This document shows positions 12,892-22,804 of a stretch of 64,000 bases of DNA, in pieces. The stretch comes from Byssochlamys sp. IMV 00236. Its lineage: Eukaryota; Ascomycota; Eurotiomycetes; Eurotiales; Thermoascaceae. Below the pieces are notes generated by a model. It worked only from the letters and a program-made list of their open reading frames with translations. It was not told where the DNA came from and did not search any database. The translations under genes were made by a program, and so were the position numbers. The stretch covers positions 817,535-881,534 of the forward strand of contig MSJH02000810.1 of assembly GCA_001931875.2 (NCBI GenBank), written 5' to 3'. Numbering within the stretch: the stretch's first letter is position 1; each line of letters begins with the position of its first letter.

Positions 12892-13184
12892 AAGTATATA
12901 AGTTGAAGTCTGTCGTATAATGTAGATAATGGGAGGATCCTAGACTGATTATAACTTCCAATGCTATCCGTAATACAAATAGGAAATTTCAAAAGCCCAT
13001 TGAGGAGACTCGACTGCAAGCTGGTGGGCAGAACAAGCAGGCAACAAACATAGTGCTCGAATATGTTGCCAGGGTTGAAAGTAAGATTAAGTTTTAACCA
13101 ACAAGCTAGACTTTATTTCGGAATGGGAAACCTGTTACGTCTTTCTATTCAATCAATTGTAGCTCATATCAGAAGGTATCATTA

Positions 13185-14277
13185 TTATACTGATGCCACA
13201 CTCCCTGTGATCCGCTTAAACTCATTCTCCGTGTGCTTGTTGATCTCTTCCAAGTCTCCGCTTTCTCTCAGCTTATGCAGATACGTTTCAAGATGCAGCT
13301 CATAAGTTTCGCCATCCCAATCCACCGAGTAGACGCCACTGCTAGTCTGTCCATTTGATCCTATAGCCGGAGTTAAACCGATCGCCAAAGGAACTCCACA
13401 AGCTGCATCATTAATGCCACCTTTCTCATGGTTCTGAATGCTAGGACGATACATCGCACTCGTGGCTAAAAACAAATGCCGTTCACCGCTCTCTTCTAGT
13501 GGAATAGACGAGAATGAACCAATCAATGAGGACGCGGCTCTCATCACCAGCGGCATATCTCGCATTTTCGTCTTCACCGTTCCTGGGTTTGCATGAATAA
13601 AACTGACTTCTGGTGCCTTCCGGGCTAGTGCCTCGAGTGACAAGGTCACCATAGTCGCGATATGGGCTCGTTTGGATAGCACAGAGAGATGTCGCGCTTG
13701 GATGTCGTCTGCATGAAAGTGTCCCTCCTTATGAGCCGAGAAGACACTCACGACTCGGCGAAGACCAGGGGCATGCCGAATAAGCGGGAGAAAATTGAGT
13801 ATGAATCGCACTCGGGAATAATGTACAAGTGCCATGGTCATTGGGAGACCTTCTGAAGTCTCTGTTGATTTCTAGCTTAGCCATTCCAATTCCCATGTCT
13901 GTGTAGCGCTTTGGTCAGGGCCTACCATGAGCTGCCCCTAAGTTTCCAGCACTTAGGAACAACAGATTCACGACAGTTTCCTTCTCCTCAATCTTCCGAC
14001 AGATGTTGTCTACTGCGGAAAGCAGACTCACATCGGCAAGAAGCAAGATGTATTGTCCTCTATGATTCAGCTTCTTGCATTCCTCAACAACACGGTTTCC
14101 AGATTTTTGCGAACGTCCGATAATGTATATGCGAGGTTCGCGCACATGTCTTGCAAACTGTTTAGCTGTTGCTGCACCAATCCCATCGGTCCCTCCAACG
14201 AAAACGGCGACAAGACCAGCAGGGAGAGCAGTCGAGATTTGCGCGTTCGAAGACTGGATGACAGTTAAATCAATCAT
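13185..14277 (-). CDS. Short-chain dehydrogenase/reductase
   Basis: Two exons, 13926-14277 and 13185-13861, joined over a GTAGGC...CAACAG intron, give about 342 residues. The N-terminal Rossmann fold shows VFVGGTDGIGAATAKQFAR (a TGxxxGIG-type NAD(P) loop), then YIIGRSQKSGNRVVEECKKL, and LLFLSAGN (the NNAG-like strand-4 motif). Across the splice the sequence reads AAHETSEGLPMTMALVHYSRVRFI, containing the YSRVRF segment with an active-site tyrosine candidate, and later HANPGTVKTKM. This divergent SDR type is common in fungal biosynthetic clusters. It shares its strand with the methyltransferase gene 250 bp upstream and probably belongs to the same cluster. Reaction and substrate are not predictable beyond NAD(P)-dependent carbonyl/alcohol chemistry. 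Confidence 0.85.
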
Positions 14278-14529
14278 GTTCCTATTCGCAATTATTTCGC
14301 CGTCTGTCTTGATTGTTTATTGTTGTTTCCGGAGTAATTCAAGGAGTATTAAGGCCAGTATTTCTGTTGAACCTGCTTCTGGCTGTCTCGTGTATGATGA
14401 CGTTGCGTGATAATCTGAACGAGAATGTCCCACCTGTTATCGGATGATTTGATTGGTTGATTGTGTTGCATACAAAAAGCCACCTACGCACGGACAAGTT
14501 GAGATACGATTTTCTCCCTTACATGGAAC

Positions 14530-15813
14530 TTATATAGCATTTCTTCTCGCAACAACCACAACTCCTCTCACAATATTGCTCCGTCCCCACCAACTAAACA
14601 GTTTTCCTGCAACTTGTAGCTTTCCAAGGCTCAATTTAAACTGCCTCAACTCAGCTTCTCTCCGCTCCATATATCCTCCGATCCCGGAAAACACATATTC
14701 AGAGATATCGTGTATTTCGATATTATCAGACGCATAACCAGCCCTGACTAACATATCGCGGTAATCGGACAAAGTCTTGAAGTTTGAGAAGGGGATGGAC
14801 GACATAAAGCATACAGCACGTAGCAGAATATTGTCAACGGGATGTACCGAATCAGCGAGAATGAGATCAAACGCCATAAAAGAAGCGCGGAGCTCGCGAG
14901 CAGCATAGGATAAAAGGGGATCACGGGAAGGCTTGAAGTGATAAAGAGTGTCCAAGGCAAGCAGCCACGTGTGAGCAGTCTGAGACTGCTTATCGCCGAA
15001 TCCTTGCTGAGATGTCGCGGTTACGGCATCCTTGAGTTCGCGGCTCCACGACGTCGGATCTGCTGCGTCTGCACAGAATATATGGATACTGTCGCTTCTA
15101 CCGGTATCTTTGATCCGTTGACGAGCAAACTCGGCCTGGTGTTGATTCACATTTATGCCGACATAGGCGTCAAACAGCGGCCGACGCTCCGATCCAGGAG
15201 CATGATCATCGATCCGGGCCAGCCATTTCATCAAATAGATAGTCTGGTCACCACAACCACAGCCAACATCAATAATCCTTAGGGCCGAAGAGTCTCTGAC
15301 GCTTAGCGGTCTTCGATTGCTATCAAGAAGTCCAGCTGTCCGTAGCACTTTTTCCAGAAGAGCGGTGCACGCTTCAGGAAATGATTGAGTATGCTACATA
15401 AAATAAGTTATATCATGTATAAGGATAGTATACCTGGGCATTGAACCTACTTTCCAATATCCCATATTCATCCACATGCTTGGCGGAGGCATCTCAATAT
15501 TGAGAAGAGCATGGTCTAGACCATAAAGCTTGTCTTCGCCGCTATCCGCAAAACAGCAACGAAAGAGGCTACTGGTGGCATTTTTGATGAATGGAATAAA
15601 TAGGAGGCCACAGATCCAGCCGTAGAGAAAGCTGTGGTCATTCAGAAGAGAACAATAATCCTTAGACCATATGCCTTGACGGTCAGTAATCCCAGACAGC
15701 CACAACGTGCTAATAACGGCAGATAAAGCTATCGCCGCAGATATAGGCCAAACGACATGGGAAACCAGACCACACATCCTTACTTCATACAAAATTGGAA
15801 ACGAATGTAACAA
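14530..15813 (-). CDS. SAM-dependent methyltransferase with N-terminal membrane anchor
   Basis: Two exons, 15451-15813 and 14530-15393, joined over GTAGGT...ATGTAG, give about 408 residues; an in-frame ATG at 15777 would give 396. One or two hydrophobic segments near residues 18-40 and 65-80 suggest a membrane anchor. They are followed by LDHALLNIEMPPPSMWMNMGYWKHTQSF, a lead-in found in small-molecule N- or C-methyltransferases. Motif I is clear: LRIIDVGCGCGDQTIYLMKW, then YVGINVNQHQAEFARQR and IHIFCADAADPTSW. WLLALDTLYHFKPSRDPLL follows. It lies between the SDR and the repeat precursor. Backbone or side-chain methylation of the peptide is a plausible role, by loose analogy to the methyltransferases of dikaritin clusters, but homology to those was not tested. 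Confidence 0.85.
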
Positions 15814-17329
15814 ATTCCACTTCTGGTTCGGTTCTTCGACCCGAGTTCACGCCAGATGACTAATTCAGCGCTAATCTGTAACTAGTTAACCAGATCTGAT
15901 ACCTAGCAACTATCGCAAATTGGCCAGACAATTGTAGATCTTTCCAAGTAACACGCAATCGACCAGGTATTTGTATCGTGGTCCTCGTCGCCTTTGTGCT
16001 GCATTTCAGCAGTCTCATTGGTCGCTAGTATCTAGTAAAACATCTTCAATATACAGATGAAATGAGCTCTAGGTAAGAGACTAATTCGGCAGCATCCATG
16101 GTGACTTCATGTTAACAACGTGCGCTTACCTACTCGGAGCTACCGCAGTCCAAACATCGAGGTTCGTATGTTGCCTCCAGTAATTATCGCATACAAAGGA
16201 AATAGCAAGACCTCGGCTACATCTTCTCTTTACGCTCACCGGGCTTCATTGTGTTGTGTCTTTGCCGCAAACAGTCATGCACTTATCGGCTTACAAGAGT
16301 ATTTGTGGACTTATGTCGTGCTATGACAGCCCGTACTGTATCATAAGGACTGCGGGGTAGAAACATACTAATTTCATCAATTGGATTCCTCGTAAGGTCT
16401 TTCAACTTCTAGTGTCAAGTAGCCGCATATCTACAACATTCAATTCTCACTCTGTCTCCATCCATTCTTTGTTAATAGGTTGTCGGTCCCCTAAACAGTT
16501 ATCAAGACTGCCAGCTGGGGATTATTAGGACTAGCCACTTTGTATTCAATACAGGATGATCATGGAATCGACTGTCGATACCATCCGTTGTCGTAGACCT
16601 ATTCCGGCCATCTTGTAGTGTAGATCTACTGTTATGAACGGAGGCCAACATTGAACCCCAAGCTGGGCTGGTCGGAAATCTTTCCTGGTTCAGCCTCCTC
16701 GCTGCCTCACCGCAACAAGGTCCGCTGAATGAACAATGCTTGTCCTTCTCCATCTGTTACCAGTATTAGATGCTGCACCACAGATCAGCAATCATATCAG
16801 GCTAAGTCAAGTTATATAACCTTGCCGCTTCATTTAACTTGCATACTTCGCCCCCAGCTTGCTGCCGCGCTACATTAGGTGGATAAAGAATGTCGGTGCT
16901 CATTTCAATTTGCATATCAGGCTATCAAGCATGATAGGAGCTTGGTGCCCGAGGATAGACAAAGAAGGGCGCTTAATGTAACGTTGGAGATCTACTTTCT
17001 TTATATAGCGCGGTAGCCATGCATTCACATGTTGCACTTGCTTACAGCTTCTTGCGAATCGTTGGGTTTAGCATCTATAATCTCTATGGTTATATCATAG
17101 GTGCTTTGTATGCTATAACCCACAGTGACACCAACTGGGAAAATGGAAAAGGCGATCGTCTTCCCTACCCAAGACATAGGACTACCATTGAATTCTGTTC
17201 CTCCCTTGGACGCGGTTATAAATGTCTTCGAGCTCAGGCATAGATCTCTATATCGTTTCTAGTCTCCAACCAAACAGCTTCTGATCATATCAAGACCTCT
17301 AAGACAGATTCGCTTTACAAGTGCCAAAA
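15814..17329. promoter_or_regulatory. Divergent intergenic region between methyltransferase and precursor
   Basis: This 1.5-kb stretch should contain the promoters of the leftward methyltransferase gene and the rightward precursor gene. A TATAAA box lies at 17217-17222, 108 bp before the precursor ATG. I looked for a small UstYa-like (DUF3328) gene here and found no matching motif; short open frames such as that at 16502-16753 on the minus strand show nothing recognisable. Confidence 0.5.
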
Positions 17330-18037
17330 ATGGAGCTTCTATGTCTCCGAAACCCTCTTGTTCTTATTGGAGCGCTTGCCCTCCTATGTCTCTGCGCCAA
17401 CGCCGCCCCTTTGGACCTTGATACCAGAGATACTGGAGACGACCTTGCCTGGTGTACGCCGTACTGCATCCCTGGCCAGAAACAGGAAGATGTCCAAGCT
17501 ACCAGTTTAGCCACTAGAGATTCTGGAGACGATCTTGCCTGGTGTACACCATACTGTATCCCGGGGCAGAAGAAGGAGGATGTGCAGACTAGCAGTTTGG
17601 CCACTAGAGATACCGGAGACGATCTCGCCTGGTGCACACCTTACTGCATCCCGGGACAGAAGAAGGAGGATGTCCAAGCTACCAGTTTGACCGCTAGAGA
17701 TTCTGGAGACGATCTTGCCTGGTGTACACCATACTGTATCCCGGGGCAGAAAAAAGAGGATGTGCAGACCAGCAGTTTGGCCACTAGAGATACCGGAGAT
17801 GATCTCGCGTGGTGCACGCCTTACTGCATTCCGGGAGAGAAAAAGGAGGATGTGCATCAATCGAGTGCTAGAGATAGCGGTGATGATCTTGCTTGGTGCA
17901 CTCCTTACTGCATTCCGGGAGAGAAAAAGGAGGATGTCAAGAAAAGGCAGCCTCAGGGCCTCGCTGCTAGAGATACTGGAGATGACCTGGCTTGGTGCAC
18001 ACCATACTGCATCCCGGATCAGAAACGGGAAGCCTGA
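17330..18037 (+). CDS. Secreted multi-core peptide precursor, candidate fungal RiPP precursor
   Basis: Intronless, 235 residues from the ATG at 17330. Residues 1-25 are a signal peptide (MELLCLRN... then a Leu/Ala-rich core ending ANA). The rest is seven tandem units, starting at residues 34, 64, 94, 124, 154, 182 and 215, with 30-residue spacing for the first four. Every unit contains the invariant GDDLAWCTPYCIP, preceded by R-D-T/S and followed by G/D-Q/E-K-K/Q/R-E. The last unit ends QKREA, a Kex2/Ste13-like dipeptide arrangement, and unit 6 is followed by KKR. This is the architecture of Kex2-processed repeat proteins and of ustiloxin-type precursors. Each core has one Trp, one Tyr, two Cys and two Pro, suited to disulfide or side-chain cross-linking. 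Neighbouring redox enzymes and a methyltransferase support a RiPP cluster. An alpha-pheromone is the main alternative. Confidence 0.82.
   Translation: MELLCLRNPLVLIGALALLCLCANAAPLDLDTRDTGDDLAWCTPYCIPGQKQEDVQATSLATRDSGDDLAWCTPYCIPGQKKEDVQTSSLATRDTGDDLAWCTPYCIPGQKKEDVQATSLTARDSGDDLAWCTPYCIPGQKKEDVQTSSLATRDTGDDLAWCTPYCIPGEKKEDVHQSSARDSGDDLAWCTPYCIPGEKKEDVKKRQPQGLAARDTGDDLAWCTPYCIPDQKREA
17429..18034 (+). repeat. Seven tandem coding repeats (90-bp unit, 180-bp higher order)
   Basis: Units lie at 17429-17518, 17519-17608, 17609-17698, 17699-17788, 17789-17872, 17873-17971 and 17972-18034. Units 2 and 4 differ at only three silent positions over 90 bp, and units 1 and 3 both carry the ATSL spacer while 2 and 4 carry TSSL, pointing to duplication of a two-unit 180-bp block. 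Units 5 to 7 are more diverged and have variable spacers. Confidence 0.95.
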
Positions 18038-18483
18038 ACCAAAGAAAAGATAACCATGGAAGCCAGGAAAAGTCTCAACGTGCGAGAGACTTTAACTCGC
18101 ATTCGAAAACACCGGAAGCTTCCATGGTATTCTAGGTAACCAGGAGAAGAGCATCACTCACTTTCTGGATGACTACAGTGATATGTTATGACCGTTTAAG
18201 GATTTTACACCTGCGGACTCCGGTCATTGAGGTTCTTAACGTTGAACGCACATTAATCAAAAAGTCCTACATTGCCGATTACATGCCGCGTTCAGGAGAG
18301 GCATTGAGAATACGTCCACTCGTTTAGCAGTCACCCTTATCAGGTCTTATAGTTTGGATCAGAATGACATCGTCTGAAATGTCTATATTTTCCTCGTCCT
18401 TGTTCAAGAGATTTTAGTTTCAGTTCTGACTTGTAATACATTACTGGGTGAGAAGGCACTCGTTAGATCGTAAGGCTCCGCTT
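18038..18483. other. Convergent intergenic region
   Basis: This 446-bp stretch lies between the convergent precursor and HRQ-protein genes and should hold both 3' ends. I see no other feature. Confidence 0.5.
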
Positions 18484-19944
18484 TTAAAACGGGTACTGTG
18501 CTTCCTCAGTAATCTCAATGATTCCCCTTTTCTGCTGAAGTTGGTGTTGCTCATCGAGATACGGAAGTAGGATATGTTCCCATTTCTCTTTCCCTTTATA
18601 GGCAGATACCACGTCATCCCATGCGCGAATCGCCTCGGCGAGACGACCAGGAACGTGAGGCTCTTGAGCGATTGTTGTAATCGGCTCAAAATACGTCCTC
18701 ACAGTAAATAGTAAAGCTTTCGACCTTGGCAGTCGTCTCAGTGTCTGACGCTCTGATCGGAAGTGCAGTTCTTCGACAGTCAGGTCAGAGCTATCAGATG
18801 TGGCCCATGCTGACTCCTATTAGTTTTCGTCATGTTAATCTATTAATTCATGTTCTTTGGACTTACAGGCAATTTCATCACCGTCCTGGTTTCCCATTCG
18901 ATGTGACCAGTGAAGTCCATCGTCGAGCTTGATAAAATACTACAATTTTGTCAGTCCCATTATGATTGAGAGCCCAAGATCCATGCTTACATTGTTCCGC
19001 GTCACTGGCTTCTCCGGGGTAAGGTTTTTGAAGAACCGATTCATAGCTTTCTGAAGCTTCTGTTCATAATGTGGAACTCCCGCTTCAAGGTGCAGCGTGT
19101 CGAGAGACATTCGAAACTTCTCCTTAAGACGCCAGAAGCCGGGTAAGCAAACAGCCCCTGCATCTAGATGATACCGTCCATCTTCGCTACGTTAGCTCTG
19201 CCGAGATAACAGCATTATAATTGGCTTACCGTCATTCTCCACCATCAAAACAATATCATCCTGTATCAGCTTCGCAGCAGTCACTAAGGCATCGGTAGGG
19301 GTCGCTGATAGATATCAGCTACACGATAAACCCCGCGTTTATTGCACTTATACACCTACCAGCCGGCCACGAAAACTTTTCTCCAGTCAATACATTATGA
19401 AGAATTTTTTCTTTTAGTTGGAATATGGACGGATAACGATGACAAAGGTACTGAGTGAGCTCCTCAAGGACCTCGAAGCATGCGTCTCGAGTTACCGCGT
19501 TATCAACGTACTTGATATGGGCGTCCAAGTCGTTTTCTAACTCCGATACCTTTGTATCGTGGTACCATTTGAAATATGAGTCCATTTCAATCCACTCGTT
19601 CCAATCCATTTTCCGAATCCCCATGGTAATGAAGTTCGGGCCATGGCGGAACGGCCGGTAGACTTGCGGTGTCTTCGATTCCACGTTGAAATCATTGAGC
19701 GCTACCGGCAACGGCGTCTTGAATTGTCCTTGTGCAGGTAGTTTCTCCTGATTTGTCCTTCCTATGGAACATTCAGCAGTAGAAACCTCACGGAGATGGA
19801 TACACGGAACATACCAATATTGGATACCTTCTGGGATATCTTCACCCAAATGCAGAATACAAGAGGCCCAAGAAGTATCAGTGTCAAGCATGTTTTGGCC
19901 GATAAGTTGGACAAGGGCTCAAGGTGGAAAAATCTGTGAGGCAT
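18484..19944 (-). CDS. DUF3445/HRQ-family haem-type oxygenase, membrane-anchored
   Basis: Six exons by eye (19815-19944, 19360-19761, 19230-19304, 18991-19181, 18867-18939, 18484-18809) give about 398 residues. An N-terminal hydrophobic segment ([16 protein letters not shown], residues about 20-35) anchors it. DUF3445 landmarks follow in order: [113 protein letters not shown] and [20 protein letters not shown]. The bacterial prototype is a haem-dependent oxidative N-demethylase. Fungal HRQ proteins are mostly uncharacterised. Its position tail-to-tail with the precursor suggests oxidative tailoring of the peptide, which is inference. Two chosen acceptors (before 19181 and 18809) are less canonical; neighbouring alternatives give stops. 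Confidence 0.85.
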
Positions 19945-20057
19945 GACTATTACTTAGCTGCCTCGAAGAATTTCTGAAGTTCTGTCGCTGCTGTCAAACT
20001 CGCGTCCAGGTGAATGTGGCTAGAAATATGTGTGGAAATCCATCTCTCCTATCTTCA

Positions 20058-20303
20058 TCAATTGGGCTTATCGGGTAAGATATAGAGCAACCCTGCGCCA
20101 TCCCGCAGCAACAACGTAGTTTCGGATTCGATTGCCAGAAACGTCCAGTAGGTGTAGTTATACTGGTTCAGGATACTTTGCCTAGGCGCTTCGAGGCGGC
20201 AGATGGAGAGATTGTGCATGGCACAAATCGGCAAAAGGCAAGAGTCGTCCTTAATCAATGACAGAGTGGCGAGAGCGCCTACAGGGTCAGGTACACTAGT
20301 CAT
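20058..20303 (-). CDS. Small open frame of unknown function
   Basis: An 81-residue ATG-started frame lies 100 bp upstream of the HRQ gene on the same strand. It begins MTSVPDPVGALATL and ends ILPDKPN. I recognise no domain, signal peptide or membrane segment. It could be a small cluster gene, an exon of something larger, or chance. Confidence 0.25.
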   Translation of the reverse strand: MTSVPDPVGALATLSLIKDDSCLLPICAMHNLSICRLEAPRQSILNQYNYTYWTFLAIESETTLLLRDGAGLLYILPDKPN

Positions 20304-21015
20304 ACTGGTCAATAATTATGGATGGTGTTCTTATTCTCTTTGGTTTCCTTCACTAGTCCTTACTGTATCAGGCATCTAGATAGGCCATCCCCACAGCTGC
20401 TACCGACAACGGCAGAGATATTCCGTTTCCTAACATGAGTATTGTCTCTCGGGACTACTCGCTGTTTCGAGCATATATTGACATATAAGGCATTCTATTA
20501 AGAAGAGGGACAAAAACAATATTAGAGTAAAATCGAAACTAGAAAAACAGGTCAGAAAAACTGCGATGAAGCAAAAGGAGACGAGATAATTTCCCGGGAC
20601 TAGGTATCCACCCCCGCATTATGTACTTATTTCACTTTGCGATAGGGTTTCCCCCAGGTCATGATACTTGACATCGACAATTTCAGGTAGACACCATTCT
20701 CCGAGCAATGTATATTTTGACACAGCATGCAAATTCGCATTAGCAGGGTCTCAATGAGTGTGACGCAGAGGGCAAATTTCCTTACAGGAACCGTTAGTGG
20801 TTGTATGTAAGTACCTGAAGCTCCGAGGTTGCCGAGGAGCGATGATCAATAATCTCATCGGCTAAACACCAACAACTGGTAACTAACTCACCTCTACTTA
20901 GCTAACCCCGCGACTTTGCAACACGTCTAGTTTCCAGATTCTACCATTGCGAAAATCCCGACGATCCATCAGCTTTTTTATCATTCTAAACGGAAACTAG
21001 AACGCAGACACCAAC
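20304..21015. other. Intergenic, promoter of the FMN oxidase
   Basis: This 0.7-kb stretch lies upstream of the hydroxy-acid oxidase gene. I see no coding signal in it. Confidence 0.5.
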
Positions 21016-22587
21016 ATGTCGGAAAACTATGGAGCTTTCCAGACGGAAATTTACGGTAAGGGATTTTTAATGAACGTCAAGCCGACGGTGACGACCGACC
21101 CCCGTCTCTTGGAAGAACACGCGAAAAAAGCCTTGGGGTCGCGATCATTTAACTATGTCGCTGGAGGAGCCGGAGAGAAAGCGACTATGGACAGCAATCG
21201 CTTGGCCTTTCGCCAATGGAAACTGTAGGTTCTGCATTATTTTCCTCGTGTATATTGCTTCTGTCGAAAGCCCTTCCTCGGTGTCCGCGTGGAAGGATAT
21301 ATGTGTCTCTTGCAAATATCAGTTTCTGATGTGTAAGGAAAACTCGTACTGAATTTTTCGAATAGGATCCCAAGGATGATGAAGCCGGTATGTGTATAAT
21401 GGATACTTTTCAAGGCAATGAACGTTCAGGATAATACTGATAACAACATTCGACATCGTATAGATGGACGGCCAGGATATTTCCGTCGAATTATTTGGCC
21501 AAAAGTATCCCACGCCGCTACTCATGGCCCCAGTCGGGGTTCAATCGCTCTTCCACGAGGACAAGGAAACTGGTGTCGCAGAAATCTGTGGCGAGTTGGA
21601 TGTCCCGTATATCTTGAGTACTGCTAGTAGTTCCTCAATTGAGGAAGTGGCTGCCGCAAACGGCGCCGGGAAGAGGTGGTATCAGCTATATTGGCCATTA
21701 GATGATGCAGTGACAGTTTCTCTGCTCAAAAGGGCCAAAGAAAATGGTTACAGTGTCCTCGTCGTAACATTAGATACATGGTCTCTCGCTTGGTAGGGTC
21801 TTTGGATGTTCATTATCATATTCTTCGTTTCAATCCAATACTAACGAGAAGCCTGCAGGCGTCCAGCGGATCTTGATAATGCCTACATCCCTTTCATTAG
21901 AGGGGTAGGAAATCAGATAGGGTTTAGTGACCCTGTCTTCCGTGCCAAATTCAAGGCAGAGTCTGGGTGCGAAGTAGAGGAGGATGTCCAAGGCGCTTCA
22001 AGGGCGTGGATCTCAGATGTGTTCTCTGGGAAGCCTCATACCTGGGATCAGATCTCCTTTCTGCGGAAGAACTGGGATGGCCCGATCGTACTCAAGGGAA
22101 TCCAGCATGTGCATGACGCCAAACTGGCCCTCGAAGCAGGTTGCGATGGTATAATTGTTTCTAACCACGGAGGTATGTCTACTCTTTCCACCAGCACAGG
22201 ATCCGTGACTGTCGTTCCGTCTTAGCTTACTCTCCAATCTCTCCAATAGGTCGCCAAGTCGATGGGGCAATTGGTTCTCTTGAAGTTTTACCAGAAATCG
22301 TAGATGCTGTTGGAGACAAAATGACTGTCCTCTTTGATTCGGGCATCAGAACCGGTGTTGATGTGATCAAAGCCCTTTCACTTGGGGCAAAAGCAGTGCT
22401 CGTGAGCCGACCCGTCATCTACGGACTGGCAATTGACGGCAAGAATGGAGCGAGGTCCGTCTTACAAGGACTGTTGGCGGACCTTTATCAGAGTATGGGG
22501 CTTTCCGGAATCAGAACTGTCGCGGAGTGCACAAGGGATGTGATGAGGAGGGTGCAATATGGGGGTGATATGAAAGCAATGATGTGA
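21016..22587 (+). CDS. FMN-dependent 2-hydroxy-acid oxidase/monooxygenase
   Basis: Five exons (21016-21224, 21366-21387, 21464-21792, 21859-22172, 22250-22587) join in frame to 403 residues. It is a TIM-barrel FMN enzyme of the lactate 2-monooxygenase/glycolate oxidase family. Signatures are YVAGGAGEKATMDSN, PTPLLMAPVGVQSLFH, KRWYQLYWPLDD (active-site tyrosine), VVTLDTW (aspartate), [35 protein letters not shown] (catalytic His and substrate-carboxylate Arg) and TVLFDSGIRTGVDVIKALSLGAKAV. All catalytic residues appear present. The family oxidises 2-hydroxy acids to 2-keto acids, sometimes with decarboxylation. As the last accessory gene before conserved TRM44 it may be the right border of the peptide cluster. 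A general metabolic role is also possible. Confidence 0.9.
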
Positions 22588-22804
22588 TCGCCGTTAGAGA
22601 TCGCATGTATTCGTGGCATTTCTGGAATGCGATCAGCCCGCTGGCCATCCAATATCGGTTACCTTCCAATTTGGAGAGAACCAAAACGACTTTTTTGTCC
22701 GTACCAACACTGTATATACTTCAAAGTTTGAAACATTAGCAAACGCTACGTTCTCTGCCTGTATCGTAATTCTATGCATGAGGCCGCTAGTATTGCAAGG
22801 CTGA

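Noticed and set aside
15814..17329. A hidden UstYa/DUF3328 gene near the precursor
   Set aside because: I looked for the paired HxxHC-type motifs in the short frames between the methyltransferase and the precursor and found none. A profile search would be needed to be certain.
17299..17860. Long antisense open frames opposite the repeats
   Set aside because: They arise because the 90-bp unit is a multiple of three; their translations are shadows of the precursor repeats.
17330..18037. Precursor as an alpha-factor mating pheromone (PpgA type)
   Set aside because: Trp-Cys and Pro-Gly-Gln resemble Aspergillus pheromones, but those have Cys after PGQ (W-C-x-x-P-G-Q-G-C form) and KR spacers. Here both Cys precede PG and enzymes for tailoring adjoin. 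Kept as the main alternative, not the preferred call.
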